A model generated the notes under the pieces. The model saw nothing but the letters and a program-made list of their open reading frames with translations, ran no database searches and had not been told where the DNA came from. A stretch of 64,000 bases of DNA from NCBI RefSeq assembly GCF_900291975.1, contig NZ_OMPN01000001.1:186001-250000 (forward strand), given 5' to 3'. The DNA is from Agathobaculum massiliense. Lineage in GTDB: Bacteria; Bacillota; Clostridia; Oscillospirales; Butyricicoccaceae. Positions within the stretch are counted from its first letter, which is position 1; each line of letters opens with the position of its first letter. This document shows, one piece after another, positions 19,718 to 28,374 of this stretch. The position numbers were made by a program, and so were the translations under genes.

Positions 19718-22510
19718 ATGCAGCAGGATTACAATAAGACGATCAATCTTCCCAAAACCGATTTCCCGATGCGCGCCGGCTTGCCGAAGCGCGAACCTGG
19801 CTTTTTAGAGGGCTGGGAAAAGCAGGACATCTATCATGAGATGATGAAAAAGAACAAAGGCAAGCCGCTTTTTGTGCTGCACGACGGCCCTCCTTATGCC
19901 AATGGCAATTTGCATATGGGCCATGCGCTCAATAAGATCTTAAAGGATTTTATTGTGCGCTCCCGCAATATGATGGGGTATCAGGCGCCGTATATCCCGG
20001 GCTGGGATACGCACGGTCTTCCGATCGAGCGACAGGCAATCAAGGCATACGGCATGGACCGTGATAAGGTTTCCACTGCGGAATTCCGTTCCAAATGCGA
20101 GGAATTTGCGCATAACCATGTGAACACGCAGCGGACGCAGTTCAAGCGTCTGGGCGTAATCGGCGACTGGGAGCGTCCATACCTGACGCTGACACATGAT
20201 TACGAAGCCGCCCAGATTGAGATTTTCGGCGAGATGGCAAAGCGCGGGTACATCTACAAGGGCATGAAGCCGGTCTACTGGTGTCCGCACGATGAGACTG
20301 CGCTGGCTGAAGCGGAAATCGAATATCAGGATGAGCCCTGTTCCTCGATTTATGTCAAGTTTCATGTAACGGATGACAAGGGCGGCAAAATCGCCTCCAT
20401 TACCGGCGGGCTGGAAAATGTCTATTTTGTGATCTGGACCACAACCACCTGGACGTTGCCGGGCAACCTTGCGATCTCGGTCAATCCGGTGTTTGAATAT
20501 GATCTGGTCAAGGTTCCGTCAGGCGATATTTATGTGCTCGCCAAGGAACTGGTCGAAGCCGTTATGAAAGCAGCCAGGATTGATTCCTGGGAAGTGCTGG
20601 GTACGCTGCTGGGCTCCGATTTGGAGCTGATGCGCACCAAGCACCCGATCATGGATCGCGAGAGTCTTGTGATTTGCGGTAACCATGTTACACTGGACGC
20701 CGGTACTGGCTGCGTTCATACCGCGCCCGGCTTCGGCGCGGATGACTTCATTGTCTGCCAGAAGTACGATATTCCGATCATCGTACCGGTTGATGGCAAG
20801 GGGATGACGACCGCCGACGCGGGCAAATACGCAAATCTGTATTATGAAAAGTCCACGCCGGTCATCTTGGAAGATCTCAAGTCCTGCGGCGCGCTGCTGG
20901 CAATCGAAGAGATCGTACACAGCTATCCGCACTGCTGGCGCTGCAAGAACCCGATCATTTTCCGTACGACCGAGCAGTGGTTCTGTTCAGTGGATGCACT
21001 CAAGGATGATGCTGTCAAGGCATGCGAGCAGATCAAATGGATTCCGGCCTGGGGCGAAGAGCGCATGACTTCCATGATCCGCGAACGTTCGGATTGGTGT
21101 ATTTCCCGCCAGCGCGTATGGGGCGTGCCGATCCCGATCTTCACCTGCAAAAAATGTGGCAAGCCGCTGGTGAACGAGCGGACGATTCAGCTTGTTGCGG
21201 ACCTGTTCCGTGACAAGGGATCGAACGCCTGGTTCGATATGCAGGCATCTGAAATTCTTCCATCGAATATCAAATGCGAGTGCGGCTGCAGCGATTTTGA
21301 AAAAGAAACCGATACTATGGATGTCTGGTTTGACTCCGGCTCATCCTGGCGCGCAGTCATTGAAAACCGCGAGCATCAGGCGACACCGGTGGATGTATAT
21401 CTGGAGGGCAACGACCAGTACCGCGGCTGGTTCCAATCTTCCATGCTGACGTCGATTGCCACGCAGGGCAAAGCGCCCTATAGGACGGTTATCACCCACG
21501 GTATGATCGTGGACGAGGAACGGCAGAAAATGTCCAAATCGCGCGGCAACGGCATTTCGCCGGATGATATTCTGGCACAGTACGGCGCGGATGTAATGCG
21601 CCTGTGGGTTGCATCCTCGGATTACCGGCAGGATATGCGTATTTCCAAGGACATGCTGGGGCATTTGTCACAGAATTACCTGAAGATCCGCAATACAGCG
21701 CGTTATATCTTGGGCAATCTGTTTGACTTTAATCCCCAGACTGATAAGATTGCGTATACGGAATTGCCGGAGCTTGACAAGTGGGCGCTGATGAAACTGA
21801 ACGAACTGGTTGCCAAGGTTCGCGAGGGATACGATTCCTATGAGTTCCACACGGTATTCCATACAATCCATAAGTTCTGCGTTGTTGATATGTCCAATTT
21901 CTATCTGGACGTGATCAAGGACCGCCTGTATTGTGATGATACGACGGGCCTGAGCCGCCGTTCGGCCCAGACCGCAATGTATAATATCCTCAGCGCGCTG
22001 GTGCGCATGCTTTCCCCGATCCTGTGCTTCACTGCGGACGAAATCTGGCAGGCTATGCCGCACACAGAGGAGGACGACATCCGCAACGTAGCGTACAATG
22101 AAATGCCTGCTGTAGACGATTCCTTGGCGTTCAGCGAGGAGGATTGTGAAAAGTGGAACAAGCTAACCGCATTCCGCGATGATGTCAACAAGGCGCTCGA
22201 AGGCGCTCGGAATGAAAAAGTCATTGGCAAGCCGCTGGAGGCCAATGTCACTGTGTATGCAAACCAGGATACGGCGGCCTTCCTCATTGGCTGCGGCCAG
22301 GATTTGGCTGATCTGTGCATTGTTTCCGAGCTTGCTGTTGTCGCGGGTGAGGGAAGCGGCATGGTGAGCGAATACCTCCCTGGACTGAAGATTGCAGTCG
22401 GCCGCGCTGCGGGTGAGAAGTGCCTGCGTTGCTGGAAGCAGTCCCAGTCAGTCGGGGCCAACGCGAAGCATCCCGCCTTGTGCGCGCGCTGCGCCGAGGT
22501 TGTCGGCTAA
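19718..22510 (+). CDS. ileS: Isoleucyl-tRNA synthetase
   Basis: Charges tRNA-Ile. The 930 residues contain HIGH-type HMGH near residue 67 (PPYANGNLHMGHALNK), editing-domain motifs around 240-390 (TTTTWTLPGN, GTGCVHTAPGFG), KMSKS at about 605, and a C-terminal zinc finger (CLRCWKQS, CARC). The type is the bacterial IleS1 form with this zinc end. Only 24 bases separate it from divIVA, leaving no room for an Ile T-box; it probably depends on the upstream promoter. The ribosome site (AAAGGA) is rather distant from the ATG. Confidence 0.97.
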   Translation: MQQDYNKTINLPKTDFPMRAGLPKREPGFLEGWEKQDIYHEMMKKNKGKPLFVLHDGPPYANGNLHMGHALNKILKDFIVRSRNMMGYQAPYIPGWDTHGLPIERQAIKAYGMDRDKVSTAEFRSKCEEFAHNHVNTQRTQFKRLGVIGDWERPYLTLTHDYEAAQIEIFGEMAKRGYIYKGMKPVYWCPHDETALAEAEIEYQDEPCSSIYVKFHVTDDKGGKIASITGGLENVYFVIWTTTTWTLPGNLAISVNPVFEYDLVKVPSGDIYVLAKELVEAVMKAARIDSWEVLGTLLGSDLELMRTKHPIMDRESLVICGNHVTLDAGTGCVHTAPGFGADDFIVCQKYDIPIIVPVDGKGMTTADAGKYANLYYEKSTPVILEDLKSCGALLAIEEIVHSYPHCWRCKNPIIFRTTEQWFCSVDALKDDAVKACEQIKWIPAWGEERMTSMIRERSDWCISRQRVWGVPIPIFTCKKCGKPLVNERTIQLVADLFRDKGSNAWFDMQASEILPSNIKCECGCSDFEKETDTMDVWFDSGSSWRAVIENREHQATPVDVYLEGNDQYRGWFQSSMLTSIATQGKAPYRTVITHGMIVDEERQKMSKSRGNGISPDDILAQYGADVMRLWVASSDYRQDMRISKDMLGHLSQNYLKIRNTARYILGNLFDFNPQTDKIAYTELPELDKWALMKLNELVAKVREGYDSYEFHTVFHTIHKFCVVDMSNFYLDVIKDRLYCDDTTGLSRRSAQTAMYNILSALVRMLSPILCFTADEIWQAMPHTEEDDIRNVAYNEMPAVDDSLAFSEEDCEKWNKLTAFRDDVNKALEGARNEKVIGKPLEANVTVYANQDTAAFLIGCGQDLADLCIVSELAVVAGEGSGMVSEYLPGLKIAVGRAAGEKCLRCWKQSQSVGANAKHPALCARCAEVVG

Positions 22511-22518
22511 ATGAAAGC

Positions 22519-22550
22519 GAAAGGGGAACAGAATTTTCTGTTCCCTTTTT
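22519..22550 (+). terminator. Intrinsic terminator after ileS
   Basis: The stem AAAGGGGAACAG / CTGTTCCCTTTTT has a 6-base AATTTT loop and begins 9 bases after the stop codon. Confidence 0.88.
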
Positions 22551-22569
22551 ATGATAGGAGTCAATATGT

Positions 22570-23103
22570 ATGCCATTATTTGTCTTCGCGGCACTGATTA
22601 TGGTCGAAATTGACCAGCTTGTTAAATCTTGGGCGCTGAATGAACTGAAAGATCTGCGCACCCTACCGATTATTGGCGACGTATTCCATCTGACCTATGT
22701 AGAGAATCGAGGCGCCGCATTCAGCCTGTTCTCCCAGTTTGATTCCCGATGGATCTTTGTTGCGCTGGCTTGCGTTATCACCGTGGTCATTCTGGTTCTG
22801 CTGCAAAAAAAAGTAATGCAGACGCAGCTTGGACAATGGTCCCTGGTCCTGATTGCCGCAGGTGCGGTGGGTAATGCGATCGACCGTGTGATACACGGTT
22901 TTGTCGTGGATTTATTCGATTTTCGTCTGATCCATTTTCCAGTATTCAATGTCGCGGACATCTTTATTTGCACGGGCGGCGTGCTTTTCGTCCTGTATGT
23001 CATGTTCCAGCACAAAGAGAAAGAAGAACAGCCGCCGAAAGAAGCTGCAAAGCTCACAGAAGAGGACGAACAGACAATTTCGGAGCAGGCGCATGAAGAA
23101 TAA
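22570..23103 (+). CDS. lspA: Lipoprotein signal peptidase LspA
   Basis: Cleaves signal peptides of diacylated prolipoproteins in the membrane. Four membrane segments are visible. The aspartyl catalytic pair lies in GNAIDRVIHGFVVDLFDF and FPVFNVADIFI. YVENRGAAFSLF is the usual second block. The 177-residue product is longer than usual (about 150-165) because of a charged Glu/Lys-rich tail after the last helix. ATG 22570 was chosen; an ATG four bases earlier is out of frame. It overlaps rluD by 11 bases. The window's SsuA-like lipoprotein (61420-62448) is one likely substrate. Confidence 0.93.
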   Translation: MPLFVFAALIMVEIDQLVKSWALNELKDLRTLPIIGDVFHLTYVENRGAAFSLFSQFDSRWIFVALACVITVVILVLLQKKVMQTQLGQWSLVLIAAGAVGNAIDRVIHGFVVDLFDFRLIHFPVFNVADIFICTGGVLFVLYVMFQHKEKEEQPPKEAAKLTEEDEQTISEQAHEE

Positions 23104-24016
23104 CTTTCGGTTATCCGTACCGGATACGGAATCCGGTCAGCGGATCGACAGCTATTTGGCGGAACAGATTCCAGGCTTGACCCGCTCTACAGTGCAGAAC
23201 CTGCTTGCGGAACAGGCTGTCACCATTGCGGGCAAGGCTGTAAAAAAGAATTATAAGCTGTCGGGTGGAGAGGATATCCTGGTCCAGCTTCCGGAAGTGC
23301 GGGAGGTAGACCTGAGTCCCGAGGATATCCCGCTGGATATTATATATGAGGATTCAGACATCATTGTCGTCAACAAACCGCGCGGGATGGTCGTTCATCC
23401 CGCTGCCGGAAACTGGTCCGGCACTCTGGTAAACGCACTGATGTTCCATTGCGGGACCAGCCTGTCGGGTATCAATGGCGAACTGCGTCCCGGCATTGTA
23501 CACCGGATCGATAAGGATACCAGCGGGTTGCTGGTTGTGGCCAAAAACGACACCGCACATCAAAGCCTCGCGGCACAGATTGCGGCGCATACCGCGTTTC
23601 GTGGGTACGAAGCAATCGTCGTCGGATCCCCTAAACTGGACAGCGGGACCATCGATAAGCCGATTGCACGCCATAAAACCGATCGCAAAAAAATGGCTGT
23701 GATGGAAGGCGGACGGAACGCCGTGACCCATTATAAGGTGTTGCATCGTTTCCGCAGTTATTCCCATATGGCCTTTCAGCTCGAAACCGGACGGACGCAT
23801 CAGATCCGCGTGCATATGGCGTCGGTCGGGCATCCGATTATCGGCGATCCGCTGTACGGCCTTGCCAAAGACCGTTTCGCTCATATCGGCGGACAATGCC
23901 TGCATGCCGCGCGCCTTACCTTACAGCATCCGCGAACAGAGGAAGTCATGTGCTTTTCTGCACCGCTCCCTGACTATTTTACGGATATTATTGCAAAACT
24001 GGAGAAGATGGAATGA
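23093..24016 (+). CDS. rluD: 23S rRNA pseudouridine synthase, RluD family
   Basis: A 307-residue pseudouridine synthase. The S4 RNA-binding domain is at the N-terminus (GQRIDSYLAEQIPGLTRSTVQ). The catalytic motif is HRIDKDTSGLLVVAK, with its Asp as the nucleophile, and RTHQIRVHMASVGHPIIGDPLYG is the second family block. I chose ATG 23093 with CGGAG upstream; the frame is open for 48 codons further into lspA, but that is the lspA coding region. In the lspA-rluD gene order common in Firmicutes the exact rRNA target (1911/1915/1917-type) is inferred. Confidence 0.93.
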   Translation: MKNNFRLSVPDTESGQRIDSYLAEQIPGLTRSTVQNLLAEQAVTIAGKAVKKNYKLSGGEDILVQLPEVREVDLSPEDIPLDIIYEDSDIIVVNKPRGMVVHPAAGNWSGTLVNALMFHCGTSLSGINGELRPGIVHRIDKDTSGLLVVAKNDTAHQSLAAQIAAHTAFRGYEAIVVGSPKLDSGTIDKPIARHKTDRKKMAVMEGGRNAVTHYKVLHRFRSYSHMAFQLETGRTHQIRVHMASVGHPIIGDPLYGLAKDRFAHIGGQCLHAARLTLQHPRTEEVMCFSAPLPDYFTDIIAKLEKME

Positions 24017-24822
24017 ATAAATTTGAGGGAATGCTGCTGGCCTGTGATATGGATGGCACCTTACTTGACAGCAGCCGACGGATATCAGAACGGAATGAAC
24101 GCGCACTGCGGTATTTTACGGAGGAGGGAGGACGCTTTTCCTTAGCCACTGGGCGCGCGCCCGGGGCAATCCGCAGCTACCTGCCGCAGCTTCCGTTTAA
24201 TGCACCGTACAGCCTTCTCAACGGGTCGTTGATTTTAAACGAACAGCATCAGGTAATGCGCTGCGCCGGCATGCCGGTGGAAACAAAGGAATTGATTCAG
24301 ACAACTTTGTTAGAATTTTCACAAATAGGTTGCGAAATTTTTATTGGCGACCGTATCCTGGTATGCCAGTCAAGTGAAGTAACCGAACAGCATATGCGCA
24401 CCCTGCATTTGGATTTCGAGACGGTTTCTCCGAACCGTCTTCCGGATACTACAAATTGGTGCAAAATCAATTTTACAGGCGATCCCGCGCTTATGAATCA
24501 GGTAAAGGCGTTTTTGAAGCCATATCAGGATCGGTTTTGCATGGCATCAAGTATGCCTTCATTTTGGGAGGTTACGGCGCAGGGCGTCAACAAAGGAACC
24601 GCCCTGGAAACGATCGCACAAAACTGCGGAATACCGCACGACCGGATATTCGCCGTTGGAGACAGCTATAATGATGAGGATATGATCCACGCAGCATATC
24701 TGGGTTTTGCACCAGCAAATGCGGACGATGGGATATTACAGGCGGCAGACATCCATGTCCGAGAGAATGACCTGGATGCGGTCGCCGCAGTAGTCGAATA
24801 TTTGGAAGCGCATTATTCATGA
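24013..24822 (+). CDS. HAD-superfamily Cof-type sugar/nucleotide phosphatase
   Basis: A 269-residue HAD hydrolase of subfamily IIB (Cof). Motif I is DMDGTLLDS, motif II is near LATGRAP, and motif III/IV is GDSYNDEDMI. The central cap region (about 80-190) decides substrate and cannot be assigned from sequence. It overlaps rluD by ATGA, so it is the last gene of the lspA-rluD operon. A convergent hairpin follows. Confidence 0.88.
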   Translation: MNKFEGMLLACDMDGTLLDSSRRISERNERALRYFTEEGGRFSLATGRAPGAIRSYLPQLPFNAPYSLLNGSLILNEQHQVMRCAGMPVETKELIQTTLLEFSQIGCEIFIGDRILVCQSSEVTEQHMRTLHLDFETVSPNRLPDTTNWCKINFTGDPALMNQVKAFLKPYQDRFCMASSMPSFWEVTAQGVNKGTALETIAQNCGIPHDRIFAVGDSYNDEDMIHAAYLGFAPANADDGILQAADIHVRENDLDAVAAVVEYLEAHYS

Positions 24823-24844
24823 TGCGCTTCTTTTCACCCCCCTC

Positions 24845-24874
24845 AATTATACAAAACTTTTCTTTTGTATAATT
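24845..24874. terminator. AT-rich bidirectional hairpin between convergent genes
   Basis: A perfect 12-bp inverted repeat AATTATACAAAA / TTTTGTATAATT with a 6-base loop. The stem is wholly AT-rich except for one G-C pair, unlike the GC-rich terminators elsewhere in the window. It lies between the stops of the HAD gene (+) and the phosphoesterase gene (-). Confidence 0.6.
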
Positions 24875-24905
24875 ATATATATCTTCTTTTTAGAAAGCAC
24901 CCTCT

Positions 24906-25751
24906 CTATTGGGGAGCGATATCAACGACGACAATCTCCGGCGGATTAAAAACACGGGGCTTCCAATCCAATACCAGGCCGCGTCCCACAATTTCCGTCA
25001 TAGCACCAATTTGATACTGGCCACCGGCGTATTCCGGAAAAAAGCCTTGATTGGGCGCAATCAGACCATTCATGATATACGGGATTCTCCATTGGCCGCC
25101 GTGTGCATGACCGCAAAGCGTTAAATCAAACGGATGCGCAGCGTATTCCTCTATATATTCCGGACGGTGCGCCAGCAGGATATGAAACGCATCATCCTTG
25201 AACAGGTCGTCAAAACTTTGCAGCGCTTTCCGGTAGGACGCTGCATTCCCATATGAGCTTGGCACGCGGTCGCCATAGGCTGCCGGATCATCCACACCGC
25301 AGATCACATATTCTCGGCCGTCCACTGTTATACGCTCCCGTTCATTATGTAAGACGTGTATTCCATAGGACTCTATCATCCGGAATATCTGCTCCGGCTC
25401 ACTGCTCCAATATTCATGATTGCCGGATACATAATAGCATGGCGCGATTTCTGTAATCTGTTTTAGCAGCAGCTTTGCGCCGTCCTGCGGTTGTTTATCG
25501 TCAACAATATCGCCGCATAGTGCGATAATATCCGGCTGCAGCTCCTTCACCCTGCGAAGAAGCGGTGTCTGGTCATTTCCGTAAACATAGCTGTGCAGGT
25601 CGGAAAGCATGACGATGCGCAGCCTTTCCTCTGCGTTGAGTTTGGGCGTTGACACCGTATAGCGACGTGGCGTCAATCCGCAATATAGGCCGCATATCCC
25701 CACGCCGACCGCGCACATCAGGACAGCGGACAATATCCGTTTTCTTTTCAT
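24906..25751 (-). CDS. Membrane-anchored calcineurin-like metallophosphoesterase (YkuE/YaeI type)
   Basis: A 281-residue two-metal phosphoesterase. An N-terminal membrane segment (residues 7-27) anchors the catalytic domain, probably outside the cell. Metal-site motifs are complete: SDLHSY, CGDIVDD, SGNHEYW, and CGHAHGGQWR. YkuE/YaeI relatives act on lipid-linked phosphates such as UDP-diacylglucosamine; the true substrate here is not known. A strong AAAGGAG site lies upstream of the ATG. It stands alone after the ribU terminator. Confidence 0.88.
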   Translation of the reverse strand: MKRKRILSAVLMCAVGVGICGLYCGLTPRRYTVSTPKLNAEERLRIVMLSDLHSYVYGNDQTPLLRRVKELQPDIIALCGDIVDDKQPQDGAKLLLKQITEIAPCYYVSGNHEYWSSEPEQIFRMIESYGIHVLHNERERITVDGREYVICGVDDPAAYGDRVPSSYGNAASYRKALQSFDDLFKDDAFHILLAHRPEYIEEYAAHPFDLTLCGHAHGGQWRIPYIMNGLIAPNQGFFPEYAGGQYQIGAMTEIVGRGLVLDWKPRVFNPPEIVVVDIAPQ

Positions 25752-25781
25752 TACTGGGACTCCTTTTTTTCTTTATTTATT

Positions 25782-25819
25782 AAAAAAGCGCGGCAGGTCC
25801 TCTCCCCTCCGCGCTTTTT
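25782..25819 (-). terminator. Intrinsic terminator of ribU
   Basis: Read on the minus strand, AAAAAGCGCGG / CCGCGCTTTTTT has a 15-base loop and a following T-rich tail. It begins a few bases after the ribU stop. Confidence 0.88.
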
Positions 25820-25822
25820 GGT

Positions 25823-26440
25823 TCAGCCCACCTGCTGGCTTTTATGATGCAGGTCAATCTGTTTGGATTTAATAAATACGCTAAGCTTTTTGTAAGCCAG
25901 CATCGTAATCACCGTCAAAATTACACCCTTAATCAGATTGAACGGCAATATGCCAAACAACAAGTATGCACTCATCCCATCAATCGCAGGATTGACCGCA
26001 GCGCACATCTGGAATATCGCATCCAGATTCCACCCCATTCCGTTCACATAAAACGGAATAATGAGAAAATAGTTGGTCAGCATCCCCATGCAGGCCATGG
26101 CCACCGCGCCGACGGCGCAGCCGATAACCGCAAATTTACGGCTTTTGTGCATGCGATAAAGCAACACAGCAACAATCACCAGGGTGGAAAGCATCAGAAA
26201 ATCCGCCAATTCTCCCGAACCGGCCGTTTGGCTCTGTGTTAAATGGATCAGATCCTTGATACCGATCATGGTAATCGCCGGGCCAATTCCAAAAATAAAC
26301 GCGCCGATCAGGACCACCGCTCCGGAAAGGTCCACTTTGAGAAACGGCGGCATAAACGGGATCGGGAATTCAAAATACATAAGAACGGTAGCGATTGCCG
26401 CAAATACGGCGGTATAGGTGATCTTGCTTGCTTTTGTCAT
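25823..26440 (-). CDS. ribU: Riboflavin ECF transporter substrate-binding component RibU
   Basis: A 205-residue integral membrane protein with about six segments that captures riboflavin for uptake with the shared ECF module, which is not in this window. Family features are FPIPFMPPFLKVDLSGAV, with KVDLS typical of RibU, and the TQSQTAGSGELADFLM loop. I chose the ATG ending at 26440 behind AAGGAGAC. The frame extends upstream to 26644, but that stretch is the FMN riboswitch and is not coding. FMN should shut the gene off by forming the terminator next to it. Confidence 0.94.
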   Translation of the reverse strand: MTKASKITYTAVFAAIATVLMYFEFPIPFMPPFLKVDLSGAVVLIGAFIFGIGPAITMIGIKDLIHLTQSQTAGSGELADFLMLSTLVIVAVLLYRMHKSRKFAVIGCAVGAVAMACMGMLTNYFLIIPFYVNGMGWNLDAIFQMCAAVNPAIDGMSAYLLFGILPFNLIKGVILTVITMLAYKKLSVFIKSKQIDLHHKSQQVG

Positions 26441-26480
26441 GGTTCTGTCTCCTTTGTAAGGAGTTCTGTTTGGTTGGGTA

Positions 26481-26511
26481 AATAAAAAGCCCTTGGAAAT
26501 CTCCAAGGGCG
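26481..26511 (-). terminator. Expression-platform terminator of the FMN riboswitch
   Basis: Read on the minus strand: GCCCTTGGA GAT TTCCAAGGGC followed by TTTTTATT. It stands between the aptamer and ribU, so it is the off-state terminator. Confidence 0.92.
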
Positions 26512-26530
26512 TGCAGACGTACCGAGATAC

Positions 26531-26664
26531 ACCTGTTTCTTTCATCCGGACTATAACCGTCGGTTGGGATTCACACCCATCATGCCTTGCGGCTCGCAGA
26601 CTATCAGGAACGACGCCCTGTATACTGCCGGTGGAGACTTTCACTCCGCCCTGAAACAGAACTG
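26531..26664 (-). promoter_or_regulatory. FMN riboswitch (RFN element)
   Basis: The conserved RFN blocks are all readable on the minus strand: AGGGCGGAGTGAAAGTC, CCACCGGCAGTAT, GTCTGCGAGCCGCAAGG, GTGTGAATCCCAACCGACGG, and AGTCCGGATGAAAGAA. The P1 stem closes with CTGTTTC and GAAACAG. It precedes ribU, matching the usual FMN-controlled riboflavin uptake. Confidence 0.97.
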
Positions 26665-26681
26665 ATTTAATTTACGCTTTT

Positions 26682-26711
26682 ATTATAGGTCAATTAGGAT
26701 GGTTTTGTCAA
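26682..26711 (-). promoter_or_regulatory. Sigma-A promoter of the FMN riboswitch/ribU transcript
   Basis: Minus strand: TTGACA (26706-26711), an 18-bp spacer, TATAAT (26682-26687). The -35 overlaps the stop codon of the TOPRIM gene. Confidence 0.85.
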
Positions 26712-27319
26712 TGGTTTTCAGAAAAATGCTGCAGGATGGCCTCAATTTCCTGCCGTGTTCCGACTGCATTGATAAATTCCAGCAGTGCGTTGGCCGTCAT
26801 ATGCGCGGGCAGCGCCAGCTCCTGCAGGAGCCGCTGCCGCCGCGCCGCACTGTCAGTCCGACCGGTCAGTCCCCATGTATAGAAATCCGCTTTCGTGATC
26901 GGGCTATCGGAGGTATCCCTCCCTTTTTGCGCCTCCCCATCCAGAAAGGTCGCACCAGCCCTGCGCAGCGCGTCGCACAGAATATCCGGCCGCATTCCTT
27001 CGACGCCGAGTTTGCCCTCTTTGGAAGCGTGCCGCTTGCGTTTTTCCTTTCCCCAAACATCCGGTACATACGCCTGCTTGATGCGATCCCGAGGCAGTAC
27101 GCCTTTCAGATAATTCCGGATCACAAAGCCCGCTCCATCGCTATCCGTCAGGACAATCAACCCGCGTGCCTGCGCGATACGCCGCAGCAGCTTCAGCCGG
27201 TCCTTGTCATGGAAGATACGGAAGCCGCCGGTCTCTAATACAACGGTATCCACCACCTGTTTGAGCGTATTGATATCATATCGTCCCTCTACAAGGATCG
27301 CTTCCCGAATACGGATCAT
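26708..27319 (-). CDS. TOPRIM-domain protein with DUF4093 (RNase M5-related)
   Basis: A 203-residue TOPRIM protein like those Clostridia carry beside holA. The TOPRIM metal-site residues are seen: the Glu in ILVEGRYDI and the DxD in VLTDSDGAG. The C-terminal half, including GRDTSDSPITKADFYTWGLTGR and LELPAHMTANALLEFINAV (here LALPAHMTA), fits DUF4093. RNase M5, the 5S rRNA maturase, shares the TOPRIM half, so an RNA-cleaving role is possible but not shown. The ATG overlaps the holA stop (ATGA) with AAGGGGGAG upstream. The frame is open further upstream but only inside holA. Confidence 0.75.
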   Translation of the reverse strand: MIRIREAILVEGRYDINTLKQVVDTVVLETGGFRIFHDKDRLKLLRRIAQARGLIVLTDSDGAGFVIRNYLKGVLPRDRIKQAYVPDVWGKEKRKRHASKEGKLGVEGMRPDILCDALRRAGATFLDGEAQKGRDTSDSPITKADFYTWGLTGRTDSAARRQRLLQELALPAHMTANALLEFINAVGTRQEIEAILQHFSENH

Positions 27320-28371
27320 GCACGCTCCCCCTTCTGCGCGGATGCAAGCGCAAGCAGGGTCAGCTCGATCTGCTTCTGCCGGTCGACAGCGCTCCCTTTC
27401 AGCGCGGTATCCGTCTGCGCGCAAAGAGACGCCGCCTGTCGCAGCCAGTCGAGTGAAACGCGGCGCGCGGCATTCTGTATCTGTCGGGCATAGTACGGCG
27501 ATTTGGAGCCGATCAGCTCCATCAGCAGCCGCTCCCCTCCCCTTGCGCTCTCACACAGCTTAGCGCCGTATAGACGCTGAATGTGGCGCGTAATGGTCGT
27601 GAAAATCATAACCTCATTGTTTTTTTGCGCAATCAGCTCGCCTACCAGAGAAACCGCCCTGTCGAATTTACCCGCCGTGATCGCATCCGTCAGATCGAAA
27701 ATAACCGCGTCCAGAACCGGCGAGCATACCGCGTCGATATTATATTTGCGGATCTCCCCTGTTGTCGTATGCGCGGCCGCCTTATCGATTTCGCCGGCCA
27801 GATTGGTCATCGAATTTCCGCACAGGAATATCAGGTATGAAGCGTTATCCGAGGTAATCGTGCAACCAAGCGACCGGACCCGCCGCTCAATCCATGCAAC
27901 CAGCTCATTCTCCTCCAAACGGCTGCATTCCGCGATGCAGGCGGTTTTCTCAAGCGTTTTATAGAGCTTTGTCCGTTTATCGAGCTTGCCCTCCAAAATG
28001 TCATAATAAAACACCAAGCATACATAGTCCGGCAGATCGCTGAGCATCTCGGGCAGTAAATCACCAAATCCGGCCGGCGGCTTGGAAAGGTCAAAGTCGG
28101 TAATAATAATCAACTTTTTCTCCGACATGGCCGGATAACTGTCGATCGCCTCGGTAAGCTGCTCCGGAGTCAGGCCTTTCCCCTCATATTCCAGCAGATT
28201 AAAATCTGCAAAGGCAGCATCCACTACCTTTTCCTTGAGTTGGCGCAGGTAATGCGCTTTCATATAGTCCTCGTCACCAGTTATGATGTATAAAGGCGCA
28301 AAGGAACACTCTTTCAGATCGTGGATCAGCTTTGCCTTGCCGTTATTCGCGTTCTTTCTGGGTACAGCCAT
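27316..28371 (-). CDS. holA: DNA polymerase III delta subunit
   Basis: The clamp-loader delta subunit that opens the beta ring. The 351 residues show the AAA+-like N-terminus (FAPLYIITGDEDYMKAHYLRQL), a middle part with MSEKKLIIITDFDL, and the C-terminal collar domain (DRQKQIELTLLAL). As is normal for delta, a working Walker A is absent. It lies 3 bases after comEC on the same strand; comEC-holA is a conserved Firmicutes order. Confidence 0.93.
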   Translation of the reverse strand: MAVPRKNANNGKAKLIHDLKECSFAPLYIITGDEDYMKAHYLRQLKEKVVDAAFADFNLLEYEGKGLTPEQLTEAIDSYPAMSEKKLIIITDFDLSKPPAGFGDLLPEMLSDLPDYVCLVFYYDILEGKLDKRTKLYKTLEKTACIAECSRLEENELVAWIERRVRSLGCTITSDNASYLIFLCGNSMTNLAGEIDKAAAHTTTGEIRKYNIDAVCSPVLDAVIFDLTDAITAGKFDRAVSLVGELIAQKNNEVMIFTTITRHIQRLYGAKLCESARGGERLLMELIGSKSPYYARQIQNAARRVSLDWLRQAASLCAQTDTALKGSAVDRQKQIELTLLALASAQKGERA

Positions 28372-28374
28372 GCG

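Noticed and set aside
26441-26644. N-terminal extension of ribU by about 68 codons
   Set aside because: This stretch is the FMN riboswitch and its terminator; ribU has a strong ribosome site and ATG at 26440.
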